From an uncultured Clostridia bacterium (GTDB taxonomy: Bacteria > Bacillota > Clostridia > TANB77 > CAG-508), in assembly GCA_947624655.1 (NCBI GenBank), contig CANQLH010000001.1, forward strand, positions 62,001 through 126,000: a DNA stretch of 64,000 nucleotides. Reading direction: 5' to 3'. The position numbers were made by a program, and so were the translations under genes. Of the stretch, positions 8,631 to 17,083 are shown one piece after another. The notes under the pieces are model-generated. The model saw only the letters and a program-made list of their open reading frames with translations. It was not told the origin of the DNA and did no database searches. Numbering within the stretch: the stretch's first letter is position 1; the number at the start of each line of letters is the position of its first letter.

Positions 8631-10631
8631 CTATGTTTTAATTAATTCTTTAACTTCATTTTTTCTCTTTGCCCTATTATGTATATACATAAGCCTTTCT
8701 GAAATTTGCTTTAATATATTTGTTTGAGCTTTTTTTATAGTTAATTTTCTTTGTGATGCAACTACCAATTCTTTTTTATGCTCTTCTTGTAATACATACG
8801 TTGGAACAACCTCGTGTATAATTTGTTTAATTGCTTCTATTGAAGTTCTTTCATTTTCTATTAGCATCTTTAATTTTGCTAATTTTTCTACAATATCTTT
8901 TTCATTAAGGTCTGTCAATTCACCAATATATATTTTTTCATTCTCTGTTTTTTGTAATCCTTCCTCTTTCATGAGCAATTCTTCATATAGCTTTTCTCCT
9001 GGTCTAAGACCTGTAAATACAATTGGTATATCAACATCTGGTTCATATCCTGATAATTTTATGAGACTTACAGCTAAATCATATATTTTTACTGGGTCTC
9101 CCATATCAAGTACAAATATCTCTCCGCCTTTTGCATAGCTCATTGCTTGCAAAACAAGTCCTACTGCTTCTGGGATTGTCATAAAATATCTTATTACATC
9201 TTTATGCGTAACTGTTACTGGACCACCTGCTGCAATTTGTTTCTTAAATAGTGGAACGACAGAGCCATTACTTCCTAAAACATTTCCAAATCTTACTGCT
9301 GCATATTCTGTATCACTATTTTTATTCTTAACTTGTATTATCATTTCGCAAAGTCTTTTGGTTGCACCCATTATATTTGTTGGATTAACAGCTTTATCAG
9401 TTGATATTAATATCATCTTTTTACATTTATACTTATCCGCACAATTTGCTACATTATATGTACCAAATACATTATTTTTTATAGCTTCAAGAGGGCTTTT
9501 CTCCATCAATGGAACGTGTTTATGTGCTGCCGCATGGAATACTAAATATGGTCTATATTGTTCAAATATTTCTTCTAGTCTCTTTACATCTCTTACGCTT
9601 CCTATAATTGTCTCTATATTTATATGTGAGTATTCAGCCTTTAGTTCTTGTTCTACATCATATAGATTATTTTCATAAATATCAAGCATTACTAGTTTAC
9701 TTGGTCTGTATTTGACAATTTGTCTACATAATTCTGATCCTATTGAGCCACCTGCTCCTGTTACTAAAATTGCCTTTCCTTGTATTAGCTGACCAATTTT
9801 ATCATTATCCAATACTACTGGTTCTCTACCTAGTATATCTTCTATTTCTACATCTCTTAAATTCTGATACATATTTTTATTTCGTATTAAATCTTCCAAA
9901 GATGGCAAGATTTTTATTTTCTTTCCTGTTGCTTGACATATATTTAATATTTCTTTTTTGTTCTTTCTTGATATTTGAGATATTGCAAAGAATATTTCAT
10001 CAACTTCTTTATCCTTGCATACTTCAACAATTTTATCTCTATTACCTAATACTTCAATGCCATTTATAAAATAGTGTAAAATTTCTTGATTATCATCTAT
10101 TATTCCTACAATACGATATTTTTCGTTCATAGTCTGCTTTATATTACTTATAACTTCTTTGCCTGCAAATCCAGCACCAATAATCAAAACATTATATCTT
10201 TCTCCGTCTCCCTTTTCTTGTTTTCTAAGTAATATATTTAAGAAAAATCTAATAATTACTCTTAAGCTAATTATCCCTACCGCTGTTATTATACATCCTA
10301 TAATCTGCTGTCTCATAGAATTTATATTAAATCCAAATCTTCTAATTATTGCAAGTGTAACTCCTGCTAGAGATGTCATTATTATGTAAACAATATAATC
10401 TGTCCCATTCTCAAATCTAGTTATTCTCCTATAAGTTTTAAACAAATTAAGATATATCTGATATACTATTACTCCTAAAACAACTGAATTTTCTATTGTT
10501 TTTATGTTTTGGTCACTTAAGACATATTCTCTAGGTGTCATAAGTAGATTTGCTACTATCATTGAAAAAGCAATAATTATTACATCTAATAAAAACATAT
10601 AAAATTTACTCTGTTTTATTATCCCCTTCAT
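8631..10631 (-). CDS. PglF/CapD-like UDP-sugar 4,6-dehydratase
   Basis: A 666-residue membrane-bound nucleotide-sugar dehydratase. Four N-terminal membrane segments are followed by a first nucleotide-binding region (IIGAGFAGKEV near residue 150) and the catalytic SDR domain with LVTGAGGSIGSEL near residue 290 and ISTDKAVNPTNIMGATKR. The family replaces the SDR tyrosine with this threonine-aspartate-lysine set to dehydrate UDP-GlcNAc. It is the first gene of the operon, with GAGGG upstream of its ATG, and lies directly after the structured leader at 10632-10866. Length and domain order match PglF/CapD proteins. Confidence 0.92.
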   Translation of the reverse strand: MKGIIKQSKFYMFLLDVIIIAFSMIVANLLMTPREYVLSDQNIKTIENSVVLGVIVYQIYLNLFKTYRRITRFENGTDYIVYIIMTSLAGVTLAIIRRFGFNINSMRQQIIGCIITAVGIISLRVIIRFFLNILLRKQEKGDGERYNVLIIGAGFAGKEVISNIKQTMNEKYRIVGIIDDNQEILHYFINGIEVLGNRDKIVEVCKDKEVDEIFFAISQISRKNKKEILNICQATGKKIKILPSLEDLIRNKNMYQNLRDVEIEDILGREPVVLDNDKIGQLIQGKAILVTGAGGSIGSELCRQIVKYRPSKLVMLDIYENNLYDVEQELKAEYSHINIETIIGSVRDVKRLEEIFEQYRPYLVFHAAAHKHVPLMEKSPLEAIKNNVFGTYNVANCADKYKCKKMILISTDKAVNPTNIMGATKRLCEMIIQVKNKNSDTEYAAVRFGNVLGSNGSVVPLFKKQIAAGGPVTVTHKDVIRYFMTIPEAVGLVLQAMSYAKGGEIFVLDMGDPVKIYDLAVSLIKLSGYEPDVDIPIVFTGLRPGEKLYEELLMKEEGLQKTENEKIYIGELTDLNEKDIVEKLAKLKMLIENERTSIEAIKQIIHEVVPTYVLQEEHKKELVVASQRKLTIKKAQTNILKQISERLMYIHNRAKRKNEVKELIKT

Positions 10632-10866
10632 TTTTGCTCCCTCTTTAATTTTTTTTTACTTTATATCTTTTAATATCATCATCCTAGATATTTATATCTA
10701 GGATGACTTTTTGTGTAATAAAAAGCCGGTTTTTGGCAAATTTTTATTTGAATAAATCTGACTTTTGGGTGTCATTTGTTCGTGCCGATTTGAGTTTCTA
10801 TGCCAAAGGTATGAAGACCCAAAGGCATAAATAAATAAGAACAAAAAGTGTTAATGCACCTTGTTC
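10632..10866 (-). promoter_or_regulatory. Structured 5' leader of the glycan operon
   Basis: About 235 bases separate the predicted transcription start from the first glycan gene. The leader RNA would open with a 15-bp hairpin (arms near 10828-10842 and 10860-10875). It then has a section with mutually exclusive pairings (TATGCC/GGCATA against TTGGGT/ACCCAA), then GCC-AAAAACC-GGC followed by T5, which looks like a weak terminator. Last comes a perfect 11-bp hairpin at 10680-10705. I recognise no known riboswitch. The layout suggests attenuation or processive antitermination, as is known for many Firmicute polysaccharide operons; this is inference. Confidence 0.45.
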
Positions 10867-10872
10867 TTATTT

Positions 10873-10901
10873 ATTATACAATATTATTTTGCTCCGGTCA
10901 A
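10873..10901 (-). promoter_or_regulatory. Sigma-A promoter of the glycan operon
   Basis: On the minus strand, TTGACC and TATAAT are separated by exactly 17 bases. The -35 box is at 10896-10901 and the -10 box at 10873-10878. Transcription would start near 10866 and run through the leader into the nine-gene glycan cluster. Confidence 0.75.
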
Positions 10902-11008
10902 CAAATTTCTACATTTTTTTACTTTTTGTTACCTTCGTCAAGTAAAAAATGAAATCAATTTTAACTATCTTTATCGTTTTCTTTCTTCTCTTGTTGTTAA
11001 TATATTAG

Positions 11009-11033
11009 ATTTTGCACACACTGTGTGCAAAAT
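11009..11033. repeat. 25-bp perfect palindrome, candidate operator
   Basis: ATTTTGCACACA and its exact reverse complement flank a single central base. It lies between the membrane protein gene ending at 11142 and the glycan promoter, about 110 bases upstream of the -35 box. It could be bound by a dimeric regulator or form an RNA hairpin; there is no T-run directly after it on either strand. Confidence 0.4.
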
Positions 11034-11048
11034 GTTTGGAAATGAAAA

Positions 11049-11078
11049 GAAGCAATATTTTTGCACAAAATATTGCTT
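11049..11078 (-). terminator. Hairpin after the sortase D gene group
   Basis: A 12-bp perfect stem (AAGCAATATTTT) with a five-base loop is followed on the minus strand by CTTTTCATTT. It lies about 65 bases downstream of the stop at 11142 and probably ends the transcript of the three genes above it. Confidence 0.5.
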
Positions 11079-11141
11079 TTAAATATGCATTTAATCGTAC
11101 AAATTGCATTTACTTTACAGAATTGCATTTAACTTTTCACT

Positions 11142-11990
11142 TTACCTTTTTGTTGCCTTATTTTTATGGTTTATTGCTTCAATAACTACAAATAATAAAC
11201 CAATAACTGCTAAAACTATTCCAGCCATGTTTATTTTTCCCATAATATCCATAAACATTGCTGCAATTAAATCCGAAATTCCTCTACTTAATATATAAAA
11301 GTTTGAAATATTTATGTTTGTTTTTAAAAATATATTTAATCCTATTAAAAGAAATCCAACAGTTAATGCCACAATTCCAATATATTTTATTCCTGTTGTA
11401 ATTTCTCTGAAATTTATAACTAATGTTATAACAATAAATACACCTATTGTAACATATAATCCTATACATATTTTAGGAATTACTTCATTTATAGCTAAAA
11501 CCTTTTGAGGAATAGATGCTAAAAGACTTTGATATGTATTAAAATACACCTCAGATAAATATGTTTTAGATATGTTTTCGAAAACTGTTTTAGTTGCATT
11601 TTTTTCTACTGCTGTTAATTTGGTTCCATTCTGTTCTATTTCTGCTAATTTGTTTTCTAGTAATTGATTTATTTCCTCTTCATTTGTTTTTATTTGTTCT
11701 CCGTGGTAAATTTGTCTAACTAATTCATTTACATCTTTTTTTATTTGCTCTACTGAAAAAACATTACCTATATCAAAGTTTTCAAGTCCTGATTGCTCTA
11801 CATAATCTTCTAATTCGTCTTTTATTGTATTATGTATATTTTCATAATAATTTACTTTTTCTAATTTCGATATTAAATATTCTTCATTTAACACTGTATT
11901 CTTTATAACTGTTAACAATATTCCTGCTAAAAGTATTATTATCAATACAAAAATAAGTATATATGAGATAATTTTTTTTACAACTTTCAT
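11142..11990 (-). CDS. Membrane protein of unknown function, sortase-linked
   Basis: A 282-residue protein with one N-terminal membrane helix (residues 8-28), a mostly helical extracytoplasmic part of about 130 residues rich in E, N and K, and three C-terminal membrane helices. I do not recognise the family. Its ATG overlaps the stop of the sortase gene as ATGA, so the two are translationally coupled. The location suggests a role with the sortase and the small secreted protein, perhaps as a membrane partner or scaffold. No catalytic motif is visible. Confidence 0.6.
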   Translation of the reverse strand: MKVVKKIISYILIFVLIIILLAGILLTVIKNTVLNEEYLISKLEKVNYYENIHNTIKDELEDYVEQSGLENFDIGNVFSVEQIKKDVNELVRQIYHGEQIKTNEEEINQLLENKLAEIEQNGTKLTAVEKNATKTVFENISKTYLSEVYFNTYQSLLASIPQKVLAINEVIPKICIGLYVTIGVFIVITLVINFREITTGIKYIGIVALTVGFLLIGLNIFLKTNINISNFYILSRGISDLIAAMFMDIMGKINMAGIVLAVIGLLFVVIEAINHKNKATKR

Positions 11991-12616
11991 GCTTCCTCCA
12001 TTAGTTCTGCATATGCAACAAATCTATGTGATTTATGTCCAATTCCTGTTACGGGATAACAAGTGTATATCATTAATATTTCTTGTGAGTCTTGTATAGG
12101 GAGTTTTTCATCTTCTGTTTCATGTATTACTTGTGTTTCATATATTTTATACTGAAATTCGCCATAATTTGTTTTTACTTTTATAATATCTCCAACTTTA
12201 ACTTGTGGTAATTTGCGTAAAAACCTTGCTGTATTATGAGCTGCATATACGATTGAGCCACCTTCTCCTGGGAAATAGCTTCCTGAATAATGTCCAACAG
12301 CTACTTTCAGTATTTCAAGTGTATCTCCGTAATAAACAGGCAAGTCTACACCTATTGACTCTATCTGTATAGTAGCATATTGTGTTCCATATTCAGGGTA
12401 TCTTTCTAGTCTCTTTTTTTCATTACTTAGAACTAGTTCTTCATTACCAGCTGTTTCTTTTACTTCGACAGACATAGTATTTATTAGTGATATTGCCATT
12501 CTAATTTTCTCACCTGCGACTATATTTACTATAATTGCAATACTTCCTGCTAATAATAAAGCAACTACTAATGAAATAATAGTTGCTTTTATTATATTTA
12601 TGAATTTATTTTGCAT
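11987..12616 (-). CDS. Class D-type sortase
   Basis: A 209-residue sortase: one N-terminal membrane helix, then the beta-barrel domain. The catalytic set is present: histidine in VYAAHNTARF, cysteine in IYTCYPV and arginine in HRFVAYAEL. Sortases cleave a C-terminal sorting motif and join the protein to the cell wall or to another protein; the domain without a long N-terminal extension and the TCYPV context fit class D. The start overlaps the stop of the upstream small secreted protein gene by 11 bases, and the stop overlaps the next gene. The likely substrate is that upstream protein. Confidence 0.88.
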   Translation of the reverse strand: MQNKFINIIKATIISLVVALLLAGSIAIIVNIVAGEKIRMAISLINTMSVEVKETAGNEELVLSNEKKRLERYPEYGTQYATIQIESIGVDLPVYYGDTLEILKVAVGHYSGSYFPGEGGSIVYAAHNTARFLRKLPQVKVGDIIKVKTNYGEFQYKIYETQVIHETEDEKLPIQDSQEILMIYTCYPVTGIGHKSHRFVAYAELMEEA

Positions 12617-13136
12617 ATTTTAAAGTCTTTCCAGCTACTACTGCAACAGCTACGGCAATACTAGCTATTACAGGAATATATATATAATTAGTTGCTCCTG
12701 TTTTCTTTATCATATCAAGATCTTCAGTTGTAAATTTTGTTCCATCTAAATTATATACATCAACTGTACCATTTGAATTGATATTAATTTTTATTTTTGT
12801 TGTTTTGCTAACATCGTTTACTAAAGATGTAAGTTCTTGTCTTTTTGCTCCTTTTAATTCTTTATAAGATGTAACTCCTGCTTCTTTTAATATTTTTACA
12901 CCTTCATCAAATTTGCCCTCTAAGTAGTTTAGAGTATCTTCTGATAAATCATTTTGTTTTAAATATTGCTCTAATTTTACCTTTTGAGCCTTAGTAAATA
13001 GTGAAACTTGCTTTCCGTTTAATGTAACTTCCTTTGTTACATAATCGATAAATTGTTCCTTTGTTGCTGCTTTAACAACATTTGTGATTGATAATAATAG
13101 TAATAATACTATTGATATTGTAAGTAATTTTTTCAT
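12606..13136 (-). CDS. Small secreted protein with C-terminal anchor
   Basis: A 176-residue protein with a clear signal peptide (residues 1-23, ending VVKAA), a helical charged domain, and a C-terminal TGATNY segment followed by a hydrophobic helix and the basic tail KTLKYAK. This is the layout of a sortase substrate, although the motif is not a canonical LPXTG. It is encoded directly upstream of, and overlapping, the class D-type sortase gene, which supports a sortase-substrate pair. The domain between residues 25 and 145 is not one I recognise. Confidence 0.65.
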   Translation of the reverse strand: MKKLLTISIVLLLLLSITNVVKAATKEQFIDYVTKEVTLNGKQVSLFTKAQKVKLEQYLKQNDLSEDTLNYLEGKFDEGVKILKEAGVTSYKELKGAKRQELTSLVNDVSKTTKIKININSNGTVDVYNLDGTKFTTEDLDMIKKTGATNYIYIPVIASIAVAVAVVAGKTLKYAK

Positions 13137-13268
13137 TTTAAATTTCCTCCCTTGTTAATTTTCTCCTATTATAACATTACATTTTATTAAATTCAATACT
13201 TTTTTAAAAATTTTTTAAACTTTTTTATTTTTTATTTTTAATTAAGCTTTACCTAATAATACAGCTAT

Positions 13269-13727
13269 TTAATAATTTCCAACTGTATAATGCATTTTAT
13301 CACCATAAAATACCCCTTTTAGGTAATATATAATATGGGTTTCTTCGTTTATTATATATGAATCAGTTGTCCTCGATAAATACCCCTTCCCGTAATTTAA
13401 TGTGGTATTTTCTAATTCGCCTAAATCAATAATATAATATGTGTCTCCATCATTTATAGATAAATCAGTAACATACTCCCTTACTTCCTCCTGTGTCATT
13501 GGGTCACCATATACAGGTAACTCTTCATGCGCCACATAATATGACGCTATTCTGTTATTTAATGTTTCTATATCATTATCAAGCTTTGTGAGATGTGAAA
13601 GTTGAATTGATTCATGAGCACTTGTGGCAAGAGTTGCCGTTACTATTACAAGAAGCAAAACAGTAATTACCAAAACAACCATGGTTATTCCTTTTTCATC
13701 ATTCACTTTTCTATTTTCTTTCATCAT
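13269..13727 (-). CDS. Prepilin-like secreted protein
   Basis: A 152-residue protein that starts with a short basic leader and then the type IV prepilin-type segment GITMVVLVITVLLLVI (from about residue 13), typical of Clostridia pilin-like proteins. The usual glutamate at mature position 5 is absent (VVLV instead). The remainder is a small polar domain. No pilus assembly genes are in the window, so it may be a stand-alone pseudopilin processed by a prepilin peptidase encoded elsewhere. It lies between the sortase group and clpB and seems to be transcribed alone. Confidence 0.65.
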   Translation of the reverse strand: MMKENRKVNDEKGITMVVLVITVLLLVIVTATLATSAHESIQLSHLTKLDNDIETLNNRIASYYVAHEELPVYGDPMTQEEVREYVTDLSINDGDTYYIIDLGELENTTLNYGKGYLSRTTDSYIINEETHIIYYLKGVFYGDKMHYTVGNY

Positions 13728-13812
13728 CTGTTTTATTTCCTTTCAACTTTATTTAACTATATATAGTTTACTATTATTCTCATTTTATTGCAATATTATT
13801 TTTTAATTTTTA

Positions 13813-16406
13813 TTACTTTATATAAAGTTCATTATTTTTCTCATCTACAACAACATTAGAATTTGGAATAATCTCTCCTGTTAAGATTTTTCTTGCTATT
13901 AATGTTTCTAGTTTCTTTTGCACAAACCTTTTAAGCGGTCTTGCTCCATACACTTCATCATATCCATTATTTATTAAATAATCTTTTGCATTTTGTGTTA
14001 ATTCAAGTGTTATTTGCTTATCCTCAAGTCTCTTCTCTAAGTCTTTTATTAATAATTCTAATATTTTAGAAATCTCATCCTTCATAAGTGGCTTATAGAA
14101 TATTATTTCATCAAGACGGTTTAAAAATTCTGGTCTAAAGCTTTGTTTTAATAACTTTTCTACTTTTTCTTTTGCTTCTTTTGAAATTTCTCCAGTTTTT
14201 GTAATTCCTTCTAGTATATAATCAGAGCCTAAATTTGATGTTAATATTATTATTGTGTTTTTAAAGTCTACTGTTCTTCCTTGTGAATCAGTAACACGGC
14301 CATCATCTAATACTTGCAATAATATATTAAATACATCTGGATGTGCCTTTTCTATTTCGTCAAATAATACTACTGAATATGGCTTTCTCCTAACCGCTTC
14401 TGTTAGTTGGCCTCCTTCTTCATATCCTACATATCCTGGAGGTGCACCAATTAATCTCGATACAGAAAATTTTTCCATATATTCTGACATATCTATTCTT
14501 ATAATATTATGTTCATCATCAAATAGACTTTCTGCAAGTGATTTGGCAAGTTCAGTTTTACCAACACCTGTTGGACCTAAAAACATAAATGAGCCTATTG
14601 GCTTTGCTGGATTTCCAATTCCTGCTCTTGAACGCATTATTGCTTCTGATACTTTTTCTACTGCTTCATCTTGGCCTATTACTCTCTTATGAAGTACCTC
14701 ATCTAAGTGAAGTATCTTTTCTCTTTCTCCTTCCATAAGCTTTGTAACTGGTATTCCTGTCCATCTTGAAATAATTTTTGTTATTTCATCTTCTGTAACT
14801 TTATTTCTAAGTAAGCCATCTTCTTTGCTTTTTTCTGAAATCTTCTCTTCTTCTTCTAATTCCTTTTGTAGCTGTGGAAGTTTACCATATTTAAGTTCAG
14901 CAGCTTTATTTAGTTCATATTCTCTCTCTGCTTTTTCTATCTCTGAATTAACTCTTTCTATATCCTCACGTAATTTTTGTACTTTTCCTATTGCTTGTTT
15001 TTCATTTTCCCATTTTGCCTTCATTCCGTCAAATTTTGTTTTTAATTCTGCCTTTTCCTTTTGAATATCTGCAAGACGTTTCTTTGAAATTTCATCTTTT
15101 TCTTTACCTAAAGCTGTTTCTTCTATTTCAAGTTGCATTATTTTTCTAGATACCTCATCAAGTTCTGTTGGCATTGATTCCATTTCTGTTTTTATCATGG
15201 CACATGCTTCGTCTACTAAGTCAATTGCTTTGTCAGGTAAAAATCTATCTGTAATATACCTATGTGATAAAGTTGCTGCTGCAATTAAACTATTATCTGA
15301 TATTTTAACTCCGTGATATACCTCATATCTTTCTTTTAGACCTCTTAAAATTGATATAGTATCCTCTACTGTTGGTTCTTCTACCATTACTGGTTGAAAT
15401 CTTCTTTCTAGTGCTTGGTCTTTTTCTATATATTTTCTATATTCGTTTAAAGTTGTAGCTCCAATGCAATGTAATTCTCCTCTTGCAAGCATTGGTTTAA
15501 GCAAGTTTCCTGCATCCATTGCTCCATCAGTTTTACCGTGCACCAACTATTGTATGAATTTCATCAATAAATAGAATGATTCTTCCTTCACTTTTCTTTA
15601 TTTCTTGAAGTACTGCTTTTAGCCTTTCCTCAAATTCTCCTCTGTATTTTGCACCTGCTACTAATGCCCCCATATCAAGTGAAAATATTGTACACTCCTT
15701 TAATCCTTCTGGTACATCTCCTCTTACAATTCTAAGTGCCAATCCTTCTGCTATTGCTGTTTTTCCGTACACCTGGCTCTCCTATTAAACATGGATTATT
15801 TTTAGTTTTTCTTGATAATATTCTAATTACATTCCTTATTTCTGAATCCCTTCCAATTACTGGATCTAATTTTTGCTTTCTTGCAAGTTCAACTAAGTCT
15901 TGACCATATTTTTTTAGAGCATCATATGTTTCTTCTGGATTGTCTGTTGTAACTCTGGTATTTCCTCTAACACTTGATAATGCTTTTAAAAATTCGTTTT
16001 TTGTAATATTATATTTCTTAAATAATTCTTTTATATCTCTATTGCTATTGTCAAATATTGCAAGCATTATATGTTCTACTGATACATAATCATCATTCAT
16101 ATTTTTAGCTATTGTTTCTGCATTCGCAAGAACTAAGTCAACATCTTGTGATACATAAAAGCCATCATTTGGCCTTGCTCCTCCTGTAATTTTAGGCTTT
16201 TTATAGATTTTTTCTTTTAATTCATTTTCAAATTCTTCTTCATTTGTAATTTTCTTTAGGAGTTCACTTATTAAACTATTATCTTGCTCTAAAAGTGATA
16301 ATAGCAAGTGTTCTTCTTCAATTTGTGCATTTTGATTTTGTACAGCCAAGTTTTGTGCACTTTGTATTGCTTCTAATGATTTTTGCGTAAACTTTTGAAC
16401 ATTCAT
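13813..16406 (-). CDS. clpB: ClpB disaggregase, two CGG +1 frameshift sites
   Basis: AAA+ chaperone that pulls polypeptides out of aggregates with DnaK. The restored protein has 863 residues: N domain (1-150), first ATPase domain with GEPGVGKT, coiled middle domain (about 400-530), and second ATPase domain with [11 protein letters not shown] and the sensor region. In the raw sequence it is in three overlapping frames. An in-frame CGG at 15765-15767 (before the Walker A Gly-Lys, Gly214) and another at 15536-15538 (Gly290, followed at once by TAA) must be read as C-GGA and C-GGT. The span is 3n+2, as expected. A CIRCE-overlapped promoter lies upstream. Confidence 0.93.
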
Positions 16407-16468
16407 AGTTAATAATCCTTCCTTTCTTTTTCATTAATATATAATGTACTTTTTTATCAACATTTATT

Positions 16469-16497
16469 ATTATATACCTTTATTTTAGCAGTGTCAA
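16469..16497 (-). promoter_or_regulatory. Sigma-A promoter of clpB
   Basis: TTGACA (16492-16497) and TATAAT (16469-16474) on the minus strand are separated by exactly 17 bases, a consensus vegetative promoter 60-90 bases upstream of clpB. The -35 box lies inside the CIRCE-like element. Confidence 0.85.
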
Positions 16498-16511
16498 GTA
16501 TAGAGTGCTAA
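16485..16511. promoter_or_regulatory. CIRCE element (HrcA operator)
   Basis: TTAGCAGTG, nine bases, GAGTGCTAA: 16 of 18 positions match the CIRCE inverted repeat, with the exact nine-base spacer. It covers the -35 box of the clpB promoter, so HrcA binding would block transcription until heat stress. Confidence 0.8.
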
Positions 16512-16685
16512 AATAATATGAAATCAATTACTCCTACACGTCATTTTTCGTTATTTTTTAACTATAGGTTAACATTTACTCTCATGTTTCTTAATTTTAT
16601 TTGTCGTAAATGCTAATATAAATTTACAAAGTGGGTTATACTTACTAATACGTTAATGTTAGTGTAATCAAGAATGGAGGTTATT

Positions 16686-17021
16686 ATGGCGTTAGATTAT
16701 AAGCTAATTGGCGAAAGACTAAAGAAAGCAAGGCTTGAAAAAGGCTATACTCAAGAACAACTTTCAGAAAAAATAAATGTTTCTGTTGCATATTTAAGTA
16801 GAATTGAAACTGGTGCAACTCACATAAATTTAAAACGTTTAAATGAACTTTGTAATCTTTTAGGTGTTACAGAGTCATACATTTTAGATGGTGCATCAAA
16901 TAATTCTCTTTCTTATCTAAACAATGAATTTAACTCTATATTAAAAGATTGTACACCTGACAAGAAAGAATTAATTTATCAAATTGCAACAATAATATCC
17001 GAAAAGGATGATAAGAAGTAA
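16686..17021 (+). CDS. XRE-family HTH transcriptional regulator
   Basis: A 111-residue protein with an N-terminal helix-turn-helix of the Xre/Cro type: IGERLKKARLEKGYTQEQLS, then VAYLSRIETGATHINLKRL. The C-terminal 45 residues are a short helical tail of unknown role. An ATG 12 bases upstream overlaps the ribosome binding site ATGGAGG, so the ATG after TTATT is preferred. The gene is alone on the plus strand, divergent from clpB, and ends before a strong hairpin. Its target is unknown. Confidence 0.85.
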   Translation: MALDYKLIGERLKKARLEKGYTQEQLSEKINVSVAYLSRIETGATHINLKRLNELCNLLGVTESYILDGASNNSLSYLNNEFNSILKDCTPDKKELIYQIATIISEKDDKK

Positions 17022-17032
17022 ATATCCTTTAA

Positions 17033-17083
17033 AATAGATTAATACTTAAAAATAACTCTAAGTATTAATCTATTTTATTTTTT
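17033..17083. terminator. Bidirectional rho-independent terminator
   Basis: A 16-bp perfect stem (AATAGATTAATACTTA and its complement) with a ten-base loop, followed by TTATTTTTTT on the plus strand and preceded by A-rich sequence that serves the minus strand. It separates the HTH gene from the convergent GH15 gene. Confidence 0.85.

Noticed and set aside
10861..11082. A 73-residue plus-strand reading frame in the glycan leader region
   Set aside because: No ribosome binding site, and it covers the minus-strand promoter and palindrome.
11085..11132. Three TGCATTTA direct repeats about 19-20 bases apart
   Set aside because: Short and AT-rich; may be regulatory but chance cannot be excluded without genome-wide counts.
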